Shown one piece after another: positions 10,496 through 21,731 of a stretch of 64,000 nucleotides of DNA. Position 1 is the first letter of the stretch, and each line of letters begins with the position of its first letter. A model generated the notes under the pieces. The model saw only the letters and a list, made by a program, of their open reading frames with translations, did no database searches and was not told the origin of the DNA. The DNA is from Polaromonas vacuolata (GTDB lineage: Bacteria; Pseudomonadota; Gammaproteobacteria; Burkholderiales; Burkholderiaceae_C): contig NZ_CP051461.1 of NCBI RefSeq assembly GCF_012584515.1, forward strand, positions 1,348,001 through 1,412,000. Direction: 5' to 3'. The translations under genes and the position numbers were made by a program.

Positions 10496-11395
10496 GTGAA
10501 CAGAGTTGGATTTATTGCTTCCTTTCTGCTGGCTGCGTTAGCGCTTGCCAGTTCCATGCTGTTTGTAGTTGATCAACGCCAATTCGGCGTGGTCTATGCA
10601 CTGGGCGAGATCAAAAGCGTGATCACCGAGCCGGGTCTGCATTTCAAGCTACCGCCACCATTTCAAAACGTAAACTACATCGACAAGCGTTTGCTCACGC
10701 TAGACAGCACTGATGTGGAACCTATCTACACTTCTGAAAAGCAGCGCGTAGTGATTGACTGGTATGTGCGCTGGCGCATTTCCCAGCCGACTGACTTCAT
10801 TCGTAATGCGGGTGTTGACGAGCGTGCTGGTTCAAACCAACTTAACCGTGTGGTGCGTAATGCATTTCAGGAAGAAATTAACAAATACACCTTGCGCGAT
10901 GTATTAACGCTAAAACGTGAAGCCTTGATGGCCGACGTCAAACGCGAAGTTACCGCCAAAATGCAAGGCGATAAACCACTCGGTATTGAAATTGTTGACG
11001 TGCGTATTACGCGTGTCGATTATGTTGAAGCAATTACTGAATCGGTATACCGCCGCATGGAAGCCGAGCGTAAACGCGTGGCCAACGAGTTGCGTTCAAC
11101 CGGTGCAGCCGAAGGTGAGAAAATTCGTGCTGATGCAGATAAGCAGCGTGAAGTTACTATCTCGAACGCTTACCGTGATGCACAAATCGTCAAAGGTGAG
11201 GGTGATGCAGAAGCCGCTAAGACTTACGCCGCGTCCTTCGGTCGCGATGCTCAGTTCGCACAGTTTTATCGCAGTCTAGACGCCTACAAAGCAAGCTTTG
11301 GTAAAAAGAGCGACGTCATGGTGTTAGATCCATCGTCTGACTTTTTCAAAGCCATGCAGAGCCCAAATATCAGCCCTGCAGCGCCGCGTAAATAA
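10496..11395 (+). CDS. hflC: HflC, FtsH protease modulator (SPFH/prohibitin family)
   Basis: The partner of HflK. It starts at GTG 10496, preceded by AAGGA. An N-terminal membrane helix (about residues 6-24) is followed by the band-7 domain ('VVDQRQFGVVYALGEI') and a coiled-coil rich in Ala/Glu/Arg ('RMEAERKRVANELRSTGAAE'). The 299-residue length is normal. hflK, hflC and the following DUF2065 gene form the usual operon. Confidence 0.96.
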   Translation: MNRVGFIASFLLAALALASSMLFVVDQRQFGVVYALGEIKSVITEPGLHFKLPPPFQNVNYIDKRLLTLDSTDVEPIYTSEKQRVVIDWYVRWRISQPTDFIRNAGVDERAGSNQLNRVVRNAFQEEINKYTLRDVLTLKREALMADVKREVTAKMQGDKPLGIEIVDVRITRVDYVEAITESVYRRMEAERKRVANELRSTGAAEGEKIRADADKQREVTISNAYRDAQIVKGEGDAEAAKTYAASFGRDAQFAQFYRSLDAYKASFGKKSDVMVLDPSSDFFKAMQSPNISPAAPRK

Positions 11396-11415
11396 GTCCT
11401 CTTTAAAGTTGTATC

Positions 11416-11604
11416 TTGGACAGCAGTAGTCTTTGGCTAGCCTTAGCGCTGCTGCTGGTTCTTGAAGGCTTGCTGCCGTTTATTTCTCCCCTCATATGGC
11501 GCCGCACATTTGCGCAACTCATGGCCTTGAGCGATGGCCAGATAAGATTTTTCGGCTTGTGCAGTGTGCTGCTCGGTCTGCTTTGTTTAATTTTTCTGAT
11601 TTAA
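11416..11604 (+). CDS. DUF2065 small inner-membrane protein (YjeT-like)
   Basis: A 62-residue protein beginning at TTG 11416, with two hydrophobic helices ('LALALLLVLEGLLPFISPL' and 'FGLCSVLLGLLCLIFLI') joined by the conserved segment 'WRRTFAQLMALSDGQIRFFG'. DUF2065 proteins commonly follow hflC. No biochemical role is established. It is probably cotranscribed with hflKC (gap of 20 bases). Confidence 0.88.
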   Translation: MDSSSLWLALALLLVLEGLLPFISPLIWRRTFAQLMALSDGQIRFFGLCSVLLGLLCLIFLI

Positions 11605-11783
11605 TTTGAACCTGTAGTTTTCGGCTTTCATGCCCAATAGGTCTTGAATTTGTCACGCTCTAGACACGACTGCGTCATTAATTTCGCGGTTTTTTAGCTG
11701 TCATTTCTCTTTCCTGTACAACATTGCCGGAAACCGGCTCCAAGCCCGGTAAAATCCTTGTTTTAACCGTGGACCCTTTCAAC

Positions 11784-14380
<2,597 letters not shown>

Positions 14381-14425
14381 GTTGATGATTCTCTCAAGCA
14401 TTCATTTCAATCAGGAGACAGAACT

Positions 14426-14950
14426 ATGTTGACCGAAGACGGTAAGCACCTATATGTCAGCTATGACGAATACCACAACCTGATTGAAAAGCTGGCGCTG
14501 ACTATTCATCAGTCGGGCTGGCAGTTCGATACCATTTTGTGTCTAGCCCGGGGCGGAATGCGACCAGGGGATATCTTGTCACGCATCTTTGACAAGCCTT
14601 TGGCGATTATGTCGACCAGCTCTTACCGTGCCGACGCTGGCACAGTTCAGGGCAATTTAGACATTGCACGCTTTATCACCACGCCTAAGGGCGAGATTGC
14701 TGGCAAAGTCTTGCTGGTTGACGATTTAGCTGATTCGGGAAAAACCCTCAACGCGGTGATTCATCAGCTGCGCAATAACTATCAGCCGATTACAGAGCTG
14801 CGTAGTGCAGTGATTTGGACCAAGGGCGTGTCTACATTTCAGCCGGATTACTCGGTTGAGCAGTTACCCACCAACCCGTGGATACATCAGCCGTTTGAGA
14901 GCTATGACAACCTAAACCCGACACAGCTTATGGAGAAGTGGAAAATTTAA
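14426..14950 (+). CDS. Phosphoribosyltransferase (hypoxanthine/xanthine-type, Gpt-like)
   Basis: A 174-residue type I phosphoribosyltransferase with the PRPP-binding loop 'KVLLVDDLADSGKTL' and an N-terminal 'ILCLARGGMRPGDILS' segment. A strong AGGAGA lies 9 bases before ATG 14426. Its place after purA suggests purine salvage (xanthine/guanine or hypoxanthine), but the substrate cannot be read from the sequence. A bidirectional terminator follows about 45 bases after the stop and closes this long plus-strand block. Confidence 0.85.
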   Translation: MLTEDGKHLYVSYDEYHNLIEKLALTIHQSGWQFDTILCLARGGMRPGDILSRIFDKPLAIMSTSSYRADAGTVQGNLDIARFITTPKGEIAGKVLLVDDLADSGKTLNAVIHQLRNNYQPITELRSAVIWTKGVSTFQPDYSVEQLPTNPWIHQPFESYDNLNPTQLMEKWKI

Positions 14951-14994
14951 ACTCTCCAGTGACTTTGTGATTTTGAAAAATCACCTAAGCTCAG

Positions 14995-15038
14995 AAAAAA
15001 ACCTGCTTATCTTTGATTGGATTGAGCAGGTTTTTTTC
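14995..15038. terminator. Bidirectional intrinsic terminator
   Basis: An 8-bp stem (AACCTGCT / AGCAGGTT) is flanked by A7 on the left and T7 on the right. It therefore terminates both the plus-strand phosphoribosyltransferase gene and the convergent minus-strand ThDP-enzyme gene. Confidence 0.85.
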
Positions 15039-15070
15039 GTTTCACCACAGCTGTGATGGGTTTTGAGTGC

Positions 15071-16774
15071 TCAAAGCTTTTGCGCTTTTAACGCCGTTTG
15101 CGTGATGGCGGATAAAGTGCCGCGGGTGGTGATGACTTCAGGGTCCAACATGACCTCAATTAAGGTGCCAGTTGATCGCTCAAGTGCTGCCAGTAACTGT
15201 GCCTCAAACTCGTGGGTTTGTGTGATGCGAACACCCACATATCCATAGGCGGTGGCGAGTGCAGCAAAGTCCGGGTTCTTCAATGCCGAGCCGCTTGAAT
15301 GCTGTGGATAGTCACGTTCTTGATGCATGCGTATCGTGCCAAACATGCCGTTGTTGAGCAGCACAATAATGGTTTTTGCACCATGTTGCACAGCAGTTGC
15401 CAACTCTTGGCCATTCATTAAAAAGTCGCCGTCACCGGCAATCGTAAACACCACACGGCCCGTCGTGATGGCCGCTGCAATACCAGCCGGCACACCGTAG
15501 CCCATTGCACCGACAGTCGGGGCAAGCTGTGTTTTATGACCTTTAACCAGTCCGTGATGGACGAAAAAGCGGTGCATCCAACTGGCGAAGTTGCCGGCGC
15601 CATTGGTCAACACCGCATCAGTGGGTAAATGTTTTTGCAGCAAACCGACTATGACTGGCATATCGATATCGCCCGGAAGGCTTTGTGGCTGTAGATTGCC
15701 CAGATAGTCTTGATGGGCTGATTTTGTCCACTCGGACCACGGCAAGTTGCTAGGTGCAGTCAAAACTTCCAGTCCGCGCGCTGCCGCATTCATAGTCGCA
15801 TGAATCGCTAAATCGGCTTGAAACACACGGTTAAGCTCTTCCGCACTGCCGTGAATATGCACCAGTTTTTGCTTTGGGTTTGGCGCTTCAATCAGCGTGT
15901 AATTGTTGGTCGTCATCTCGCCCAAGCGAGGGCCAATGGCGATGATTAAATCGCTTTCCTTCACGCGTGCAGCCAGTTTCGGGTTGAGGCCAATACCGAC
16001 ATCGCCAGCATAAAGTCGGTGGTGATTGTCAAACGTGTCTTGAAAGCGAAACGCATTGCCGACTGGTAAATTCCAGTTTTCTGCAAAAGCTTCTAAGGCC
16101 TTGGCCGACTGCGGCGTCCAGCCGCTGCCACCAGCAATCACCAGAGGGCGCTTTGCTTGAAGCAGCATCGCGCTGAGCTTTTGCAAAGAATCTGGATCGC
16201 CCCAAGTTTGTACGGCTTCAACGCGTGCTAGCGGCTGAGCGCTAGTCATCTCGGTGAGCATGTCTTCGGGTAGCACCAACACCACAGGGCCAGGCCGGCC
16301 ATTCATGGCGGTGGCAAAAGCGCGGGCAATGTATTCAGGAATTCGGTCGGCTTGGTCTATTCTCTCGACACGTTTGGCAAAGCCTTTGGTGCTGGGGCCG
16401 AAAAAGCTTAGGTAGTCGACTTCTTGAAAAGCTTCCCGGTCGCGGCAATCGCTGGCCACGTCGCCGACCAACAAAATCATAGGTGTGGAGTCTTGGAATG
16501 CAGTGTGAACACCGATGGACGCGTTGGTCGCACCTGGGCCGCGTGTGACCATGCAAATACCCGGGCGACCGGTAAGCTTGCCGTGGGCTTCAGCCATAAA
16601 AGCTGCACCACCTTCTTGGCGGCAAGTGACGAATTGAATCTTCGCACGTCTTGCGTGTAGTCCGTCAAGGACAGCTAGATAGCTCTCACCAGGAACGCCA
16701 AATGCGTGGGTAACGCCTTGGGCCAGAAGGCAGTCAACAAGAAGGTGACCGGCAAGTTGGGTTTGATCATTCAT
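15071..16774 (-). CDS. Thiamine-diphosphate-dependent enzyme (acetolactate synthase-like large subunit)
   Basis: A 567-residue protein with the three-domain POX/AHAS fold. The catalytic Glu54 is in 'CRQEGGAAFMAEA'; a central domain follows; the ThDP/Mg motif begins 'GDGDFLMNGQELATAV' and ends with the 'NN' of 'IIVLLNNGMFG'. Homologues of this type are often annotated as acetolactate synthase or related 2-oxoacid carboligases/decarboxylases. No small regulatory subunit (ilvH) is adjacent, so a catabolic or non-biosynthetic role is at least as likely as valine/isoleucine synthesis. The substrate is not determinable from sequence alone. Confidence 0.85.
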   Translation of the reverse strand: MNDQTQLAGHLLVDCLLAQGVTHAFGVPGESYLAVLDGLHARRAKIQFVTCRQEGGAAFMAEAHGKLTGRPGICMVTRGPGATNASIGVHTAFQDSTPMILLVGDVASDCRDREAFQEVDYLSFFGPSTKGFAKRVERIDQADRIPEYIARAFATAMNGRPGPVVLVLPEDMLTEMTSAQPLARVEAVQTWGDPDSLQKLSAMLLQAKRPLVIAGGSGWTPQSAKALEAFAENWNLPVGNAFRFQDTFDNHHRLYAGDVGIGLNPKLAARVKESDLIIAIGPRLGEMTTNNYTLIEAPNPKQKLVHIHGSAEELNRVFQADLAIHATMNAAARGLEVLTAPSNLPWSEWTKSAHQDYLGNLQPQSLPGDIDMPVIVGLLQKHLPTDAVLTNGAGNFASWMHRFFVHHGLVKGHKTQLAPTVGAMGYGVPAGIAAAITTGRVVFTIAGDGDFLMNGQELATAVQHGAKTIIVLLNNGMFGTIRMHQERDYPQHSSGSALKNPDFAALATAYGYVGVRITQTHEFEAQLLAALERSTGTLIEVMLDPEVITTRGTLSAITQTALKAQKL

Positions 16775-16846
16775 ATGACCATTGTGCCTGCACTAAAGCG
16801 CACGACAAGAAAGCGGCTTGGTCAGTAGACCCGTGCGTGACTTTCT

Positions 16847-17155
16847 TTATTCAGGTGTGCTCACGTCATTGTCAGCACCACCGGCTTCTAGTGCTTGGCG
16901 GGCGAGTTCTTCTTCGCTCCAAGGTTCGGCCGACTCTAAGGCTGCAACTTCTTCCAAAAATTCCGGCGTTGGAGATTCATGGCCAAGCAGAACTTCTTCT
17001 AATTTTTGACCAGTGGTTTCTGGGTGTATGTGGTCAGCCGCTAATATGGTGGGCGGTATAGGAAATTTCTCACCCAGTTCGTACTTAAGAGCTTGGGATT
17101 TTTCTTCTACCCAATGTGTGAATTCGCTACTCAGGGGATCGTCAGAATTATTCAT
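16847..17155 (-). CDS. Hypothetical acidic protein
   Basis: A 102-residue, strongly acidic protein with no signal peptide or membrane helix ('PEFLEEVAALESAEPWSEEE'). A clear AAAGGA lies just upstream of the ATG at 17155, supporting translation. No domain is recognised. It lies between the ThDP enzyme and a MipA-like outer-membrane protein on the same strand. Confidence 0.65.
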   Translation of the reverse strand: MNNSDDPLSSEFTHWVEEKSQALKYELGEKFPIPPTILAADHIHPETTGQKLEEVLLGHESPTPEFLEEVAALESAEPWSEEELARQALEAGGADNDVSTPE

Positions 17156-17218
17156 TTCAATTTCCTTTAGTTAAGCGATGTTGCTTTAAATTGATTATGC
17201 AGTCTGCCGATCGCGGTT

Positions 17219-17998
17219 TTACTTGAAGCGGTAGGACAAAGCCGCAAATCCAGTGTTCTGCGCGCCGCCTCTGACTATAGGGCTGCTGCTGATATTGGCG
17301 TCCAGCCATTGACGGCGGAACTGAAAATTCAGCACCCAAGGCTCACCAATAGGAACGTCAATACCCAGACCGATGACAGGCGCCAGCGATGCGCCAGCAT
17401 TAAAGGCTGAAAAGCCGCTGGCATTTGATTCTGCACTGGTCACACCGTAGAGATAATTGTTGTATTTGGCGCTGCGATAGTCGAGGCCGAGTTGCGGGTA
17501 AAAGGAAAACTTGCCGAGTTTGAATTCCGCCACATAAGTAGCTTCAAACAAACTGCCGTGGGATTTGTTGACATCGACAAAACCGTTAATAAAAAACGCG
17601 CCATAAGGCGTTTTTTGAAATGTTCCAAGTCCTATCGGTATCGGTGTTTTACGAGTCGTTAAGCCGGCCAATGCAGGCGTGTCGGCACGCCATCCATCTT
17701 GGCTAACTCGGGTGGTAAGTTCTAAATATCCGTTTCCCAATTTGACGGTTTTCAAACCAAAGGTATCGACTCGGGCAAAGAAACGGCCGTAATCGAGGTA
17801 GGCATAGGGTAGTAATCGGGTCTGATTGCTTTTGCTGCGAACAATGCTTTGCGTGCTGTAGAGTGCCCCGCCTAAGTCGCCGACCAGCCGATAGTCAATC
17901 GGGTCGGCTTGAGCCATTGCTAAGCCAGAGCTGGATAAAGCTAGTACCGCTAAAAGGCAGGGCTTGGTTTGAGCGGAAAAAAAATGGATTTTACGCAT
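17219..17998 (-). CDS. MipA/OmpV-family outer-membrane protein
   Basis: A 259-residue protein with a cleavable signal peptide (hydrophobic core 'LAVLALSSSGLAMAQA') and alternating amphipathic beta strands, ending in an aromatic-containing C-terminal strand ('GFAALSYRFK'). The motifs 'GLTTRKTPIPIGLG' and 'FYPQLGLDYRSAKYNNYLYG' resemble the MipA/OmpV family (MltA-interacting scaffolding proteins and related porin-like barrels). Function within the family varies, so no specific role is assigned. Confidence 0.8.
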   Translation of the reverse strand: MRKIHFFSAQTKPCLLAVLALSSSGLAMAQADPIDYRLVGDLGGALYSTQSIVRSKSNQTRLLPYAYLDYGRFFARVDTFGLKTVKLGNGYLELTTRVSQDGWRADTPALAGLTTRKTPIPIGLGTFQKTPYGAFFINGFVDVNKSHGSLFEATYVAEFKLGKFSFYPQLGLDYRSAKYNNYLYGVTSAESNASGFSAFNAGASLAPVIGLGIDVPIGEPWVLNFQFRRQWLDANISSSPIVRGGAQNTGFAALSYRFK

Positions 17999-18071
17999 GG
18001 CGGTCCTGAGCGTGAGGGTTTAATCAGTATAGGTTTAGCTGCGTATAAATGCTTGCAAAAACACTGTCAAT

Positions 18072-19313
18072 TTAAGCTGCTTGTAACAGCGTACTTCGTA
18101 CTTTGCGCACATTAAAAGCGCTGACTACGAGAATTGCCTGCAACATGGCCAGACCCAGCAACACGCTGCTAAACATACGCTTATCCATTAGCGCACCGAA
18201 AATTAGCGGCGAGATGGCTTGACCAATATCGAGTCCGGCGTAGACCACGCCATAGACTCGGCCACTGGCGTTGTCCGGCGTTGAACGCTTGACCAGTAAA
18301 TCGCGCGAAGGGCCGGCAATACCAGCGAAAAAACCCATCAAACCAAATAAAATTGGCACGTTGGGTGCCGCCAAGTTGGCAAAGCCCAGCATTAGCGCTG
18401 TGATAGCGGCTAAGCCCATGCCAGTGCCAACAACGCGCTCGCAGCGCGCTGGATTCGACGCCAAAAATCCACCCACCACCATGCCTCCAGCGCTGCACAA
18501 CATATAGACGGTGAGACACAGGGCGACTAAGTTAAGCGGCACATCATGCAGTACGCGTGTTGCTTCTGGTGCAAAAGCTTGCACTACGCTGAGCGCCATA
18601 GCGTGGAAAAAGAAAAAAGTAAAACACATCCAAACAGCGGGTATTTGCAAGAAAGCCAAGCTACTTTCAGCTTTTTTATTGCCATCTGTTTTTTCTGCTG
18701 GAACGAGCGGCAGGATTAGCTTGTCGCGATTAAAAATCAAAATAATCAGCACTATAAAAGCCAGTGTGCCGGCGCTTGCTAACGCGACTCGCCAGGAAAA
18801 AGCCAGCGCCAGCGGCACCAGTATGGCCGGTGCTAAGGCCCAACCGAGATTGCCGGTAATGCCGTGCACACTGTAGGCGTGGCCGAGTCTGGGTGCGCTG
18901 ACTTTGCGATTCAAAAGGGTGTAGTCAACTGGGTGAAATACGCCGTTCCCCAATCCCGCCAGCATAGAAAATCCGGCAAGCATGGTGTAGCTGGTGCTAG
19001 AAGCAAAACCGAATGCAGCCAAGCTCAAAATACTTAAACCAGCAAACAAAATCGGCCGCGGGCCAAAGCGGTCGACCATGAAACCAGCAGCGGTTTGCGT
19101 GGTGCAGGAAACAACAAAAAACAGCGACATCAAAAAACCGAGTTCGGTATAGCTGACGTTGAACTCGGTTTTAAGCCAGGGGAACAAAGGCGCGAGTAGC
19201 AATTGGCTGAAATGGCTAATCATGTGCGCCATGCCGACCAAGCCTATGACGCTGGAGTCTTGGTGTAGTGGCGTGACAGCCGCGTAACTGTCGGTATTTT
19301 TAGAGTCTGGCAT
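18072..19313 (-). CDS. Major facilitator superfamily transporter
   Basis: A 413-residue polytopic protein with about 12 hydrophobic helices and the MFS loop 2-3 motif near 'GFMVDRFGPRPILF'. A long polar central loop ('LVPAEKTDGNKKAESS') separates two six-helix halves. Sequences such as 'MAHMISHFSQLLLAPLFPWL' are typical of uncharacterised MFS carriers related to fosmidomycin-resistance-type proteins. The substrate is unknown. Confidence 0.88.
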   Translation of the reverse strand: MPDSKNTDSYAAVTPLHQDSSVIGLVGMAHMISHFSQLLLAPLFPWLKTEFNVSYTELGFLMSLFFVVSCTTQTAAGFMVDRFGPRPILFAGLSILSLAAFGFASSTSYTMLAGFSMLAGLGNGVFHPVDYTLLNRKVSAPRLGHAYSVHGITGNLGWALAPAILVPLALAFSWRVALASAGTLAFIVLIILIFNRDKLILPLVPAEKTDGNKKAESSLAFLQIPAVWMCFTFFFFHAMALSVVQAFAPEATRVLHDVPLNLVALCLTVYMLCSAGGMVVGGFLASNPARCERVVGTGMGLAAITALMLGFANLAAPNVPILFGLMGFFAGIAGPSRDLLVKRSTPDNASGRVYGVVYAGLDIGQAISPLIFGALMDKRMFSSVLLGLAMLQAILVVSAFNVRKVRSTLLQAA

Positions 19314-19356
19314 GCTTTTATTTTAATTTGAAAGTGCTCAATTTTTATAATTGATC

Positions 19357-19485
19357 ATGCTTGTTCACGACCTTCAATCGTCATACCATCACACATTTGA
19401 AGAATCTAGCTGTCGGCGACGCGGCGATTTTGATGTTGACGCCGAATTGGCCGCGCTAAGGCCTCGAGTAGTTAAGTTTTTTTAA
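19357..19485 (+). CDS. Possible small ORF (42 codons), weakly supported
   Basis: An ATG-to-TAA frame fills the gap between the divergent MFS start and the convergent rlmB stop, ending one base before rlmB. The predicted 42-residue peptide is charged ('CRRRGDFDVDAELAALRPR') and ends VVKFF. No ribosome-binding site is evident, so this may be chance. Confidence 0.2.
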   Translation: MLVHDLQSSYHHTFEESSCRRRGDFDVDAELAALRPRVVKFF

Positions 19486-20232
19486 TCAACCACGTTGACG
19501 CAATGCCTCATAAAGGCAAACTCCGCTGGCAACCGATACGTTCAAACTCTCTACTGCACCGCGCATGGGAATGCTGACCAACTCATCACACGTTTTGCGC
19601 GTGAGTTGGCGCATACCGTCGCCCTCAGCGCCCAAAATCAAGGCGACGGGTTGGGTTAAATCGACGTCGTAAATGGTTTTGGTTGCGTCATCGCTCGTAC
19701 CAATACACCAGATGTTGCGCTCTTTGAGCTCAAGCATAGTGCGCGCTAAATTGGTGACCATAAAGTAGGGCATGGTCTCGGCAGCGCCGCTGGCGACCTT
19801 GGCAACCGTGGCGTTAATCCCCGCCGCATGATCCTTTGGGGCAATCACTGCATGTGCGCCAGCGCCGTCGGCGACCCGCAGGCAAGCGCCTAAATTGTGT
19901 GGGTCGGTGACGCCGTCGAGAACCAAAATCAGTGGCTGGGCAGTGCCGGCCGCTTCGAGTTGCTCGAGCAATTCGTCTAGCGAAGTGACTTGAGCGATCA
20001 CATCGACTCTGGCCACCACGCCTTGGTGGCCATGGCCACCGGCCATTTTGGAGAGCCTCACGCCGTCGCATTCGACCAGACGAATGCCAGCATCGCGGGC
20101 CCGGTCAGTGAATTGGCGCATGCGTGCATCGCGCCTGGAAACATCGAAAAACACTTCAAGTACCGACTTAGGGGCGGTTTTGATGCGGACACCGACGGCA
20201 TGAAAGCCGAAAAGAACTTTAGAAGAAGACAT
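19486..20232 (-). CDS. rlmB: 23S rRNA (guanosine-2'-O-)-methyltransferase RlmB (SpoU family)
   Basis: RlmB methylates G2251 in the peptidyl-transferase P loop of 23S rRNA. The protein has the N-terminal substrate-binding domain ('VLFGFHAVGVRIKTAP') and the SPOUT trefoil-knot catalytic domain with 'LDGVTDPHNLGACLRVADGA' (motif 1), 'ALILGAEGDGMRQL' (motif 2) and 'SLNVSVASGVCLYEALRQR' (motif 3). I chose the ATG at 20232 (MSSSKVL, 248 residues) over an upstream in-frame start at 20256, which adds residues not expected in the family. Confidence 0.94.
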   Translation of the reverse strand: MSSSKVLFGFHAVGVRIKTAPKSVLEVFFDVSRRDARMRQFTDRARDAGIRLVECDGVRLSKMAGGHGHQGVVARVDVIAQVTSLDELLEQLEAAGTAQPLILVLDGVTDPHNLGACLRVADGAGAHAVIAPKDHAAGINATVAKVASGAAETMPYFMVTNLARTMLELKERNIWCIGTSDDATKTIYDVDLTQPVALILGAEGDGMRQLTRKTCDELVSIPMRGAVESLNVSVASGVCLYEALRQRG

Positions 20233-20284
20233 GCATAGATTATCGCTGCTAGCCAAGTGCGAATTGACTAGAGCAGTGATTGAA

Positions 20285-20980
20285 TTATGCGGGTACTACT
20301 TGCCCAGCTTCAATCTTGATGCGGCGTTGGCAGCGCTCGGCAATGGCTAAATCATGCGTGACTAAAACCAGCGTAGTGCCCAGCTCTTGATTGAGCTCGA
20401 ACATTAGCTCCATGACCGTCTCGCCGGTCGCAAAATCTAAACTGCCGGTGGGCTCGTCTGCCAGCAATACAGCGGGCTTGACCACGAAGGCACGCGCAAG
20501 TGCTACGCGCTGCTGCTCACCGCCGGACAACACCTTGGGGTAGCTTGACAGCCGCTGGCTTAACCCAACCCGGCCCAGCATCTCTGTGGCTTGCGCTCTA
20601 GCGTTAGGCTGACCTGAGAGTTCAAGTGGCAGCATCACGTTCTCTAGTGCGCTCAGGTTGCCCATTAACTGAAAGTTCTGAAACACAAAACCCAGCTTTT
20701 GCGCGCGCAGTGCGGCTCTGTCGTCTTCACTCAAGGCAAACAAGTCTTGACCGGCCAGCTTGACCGTGCCGCTGCTAGGCGTATCAAGCCCGGCAATGAT
20801 GGATAAAAGTGTGCTTTTGCCCGACCCGGATGCGCCGACAATGGCGGCAGTCTCCTTTGCGGCCAGACTGAAATCAATATCGCGCAAAATGGTTAACTTA
20901 CCAGTCGAGTCGCTAACGGACTTGAAAATATGCTCTACGCAAACAATTGATGCTGGTGACGCAACTACAGGTTCAGACAT
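20285..20980 (-). CDS. ABC transporter ATP-binding protein (LolD/YbbA-like)
   Basis: A 231-residue ATPase with Walker A 'GASGSGKST', Q-loop 'FVFQNFQLM', signature '[14 protein letters not shown]', Walker B '[12 protein letters not shown]' and the H-loop His in 'LVTHD'. This subfamily works with FtsX/LolE-type permeases in lipoprotein release or macrolide-type efflux. It is divergent from tesA with 28 bases between the starts, the same pairing as E. coli ybbA-tesA. The start ATG 20980 (MSEPVV) replaces a longer ORF that overlaps tesA. No permease gene follows on this strand. Confidence 0.9.
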   Translation of the reverse strand: MSEPVVASPASIVCVEHIFKSVSDSTGKLTILRDIDFSLAAKETAAIVGASGSGKSTLLSIIAGLDTPSSGTVKLAGQDLFALSEDDRAALRAQKLGFVFQNFQLMGNLSALENVMLPLELSGQPNARAQATEMLGRVGLSQRLSSYPKVLSGGEQQRVALARAFVVKPAVLLADEPTGSLDFATGETVMELMFELNQELGTTLVLVTHDLAIAERCQRRIKIEAGQVVPA

Positions 20981-21008
20981 GACATCCTTCTCGGAAAAAT
21001 TTAAAACT

Positions 21009-21731
21009 ATGACACAACCCCAGCAGGGATTTGCATCCAACTTTAACAAGCTGACAGTTCCAGGCTTAAAGCCAAAGTTAAAACCTTTGCACCGGCTGGC
21101 TATGGCTTTTGCCAGTGCGTTAACTGCAACTGCTGCATTGCTACTGGCCGTACCAGCATATGCAGCCAAGCCTGAACCCACCGTGCTGGTGGTTGGCGAC
21201 TCGCTGAGTGCCGAGTATGGCCTCAAACGCGGCACCGGTTGGGTGCCGCTGTTGAGCGAGAAAATGGCGCTTGAAAAACCCGCACTCAAAGTGGTCAATG
21301 CCAGTATTAGTGGGGACACCACATCCGGCGGGCGCTCGCGTTTGACTGCTTTACTTGCCCAGCACAAGCCTTTAGTGGTGGTGATAGAGCTTGGCGGCAA
21401 CGATGCGCTGCGCGGTCTGCCGCTGGACATGACAACAAAAAATCTCACCGTCATGACTCAGGCGGCCAAAAAGTCTGGCGCCAAGGTTTTACTCGTCGGC
21501 ATGCAGGTTCCGCCCAATTACGGCAGTGCTTATTCGGCTGATTTTGCGGCTTTGTTTGGCAAGGTTGCGAAGGCGCAAAAAGTCAGCCTAGTCCCCTTTT
21601 TGCTCAAAGGTATTGCTGATACCGACGACTACGCCAGCCGCTTTCAAGCTGACCGGATTCACCCTAATGAGGCGCAGCAGCCGGCCATGCTGGCCAATGT
21701 CTGGCCTGAACTTGAAAGACTTTTGCCATGA
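21009..21731 (+). CDS. tesA: Periplasmic GDSL-family lysophospholipase/thioesterase/arylesterase TesA
   Basis: An SGNH hydrolase: block I 'VVGDSLSAEYGL' (nucleophile Ser), block III 'ELGGNDALRGLP' and the catalytic Asp-His pair in 'DRIHPNEAQQP' are all visible. A signal peptide with core 'ALTATAALLLAVPAYA' directs it to the periplasm. The start at ATG 21009 is tentative; ATG 21102, just before the signal core, is an alternative. It is divergently transcribed from the YbbA-like ATPase, and its stop overlaps the mnmH start (ATGA). Confidence 0.9.
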   Translation: MTQPQQGFASNFNKLTVPGLKPKLKPLHRLAMAFASALTATAALLLAVPAYAAKPEPTVLVVGDSLSAEYGLKRGTGWVPLLSEKMALEKPALKVVNASISGDTTSGGRSRLTALLAQHKPLVVVIELGGNDALRGLPLDMTTKNLTVMTQAAKKSGAKVLLVGMQVPPNYGSAYSADFAALFGKVAKAQKVSLVPFLLKGIADTDDYASRFQADRIHPNEAQQPAMLANVWPELERLLP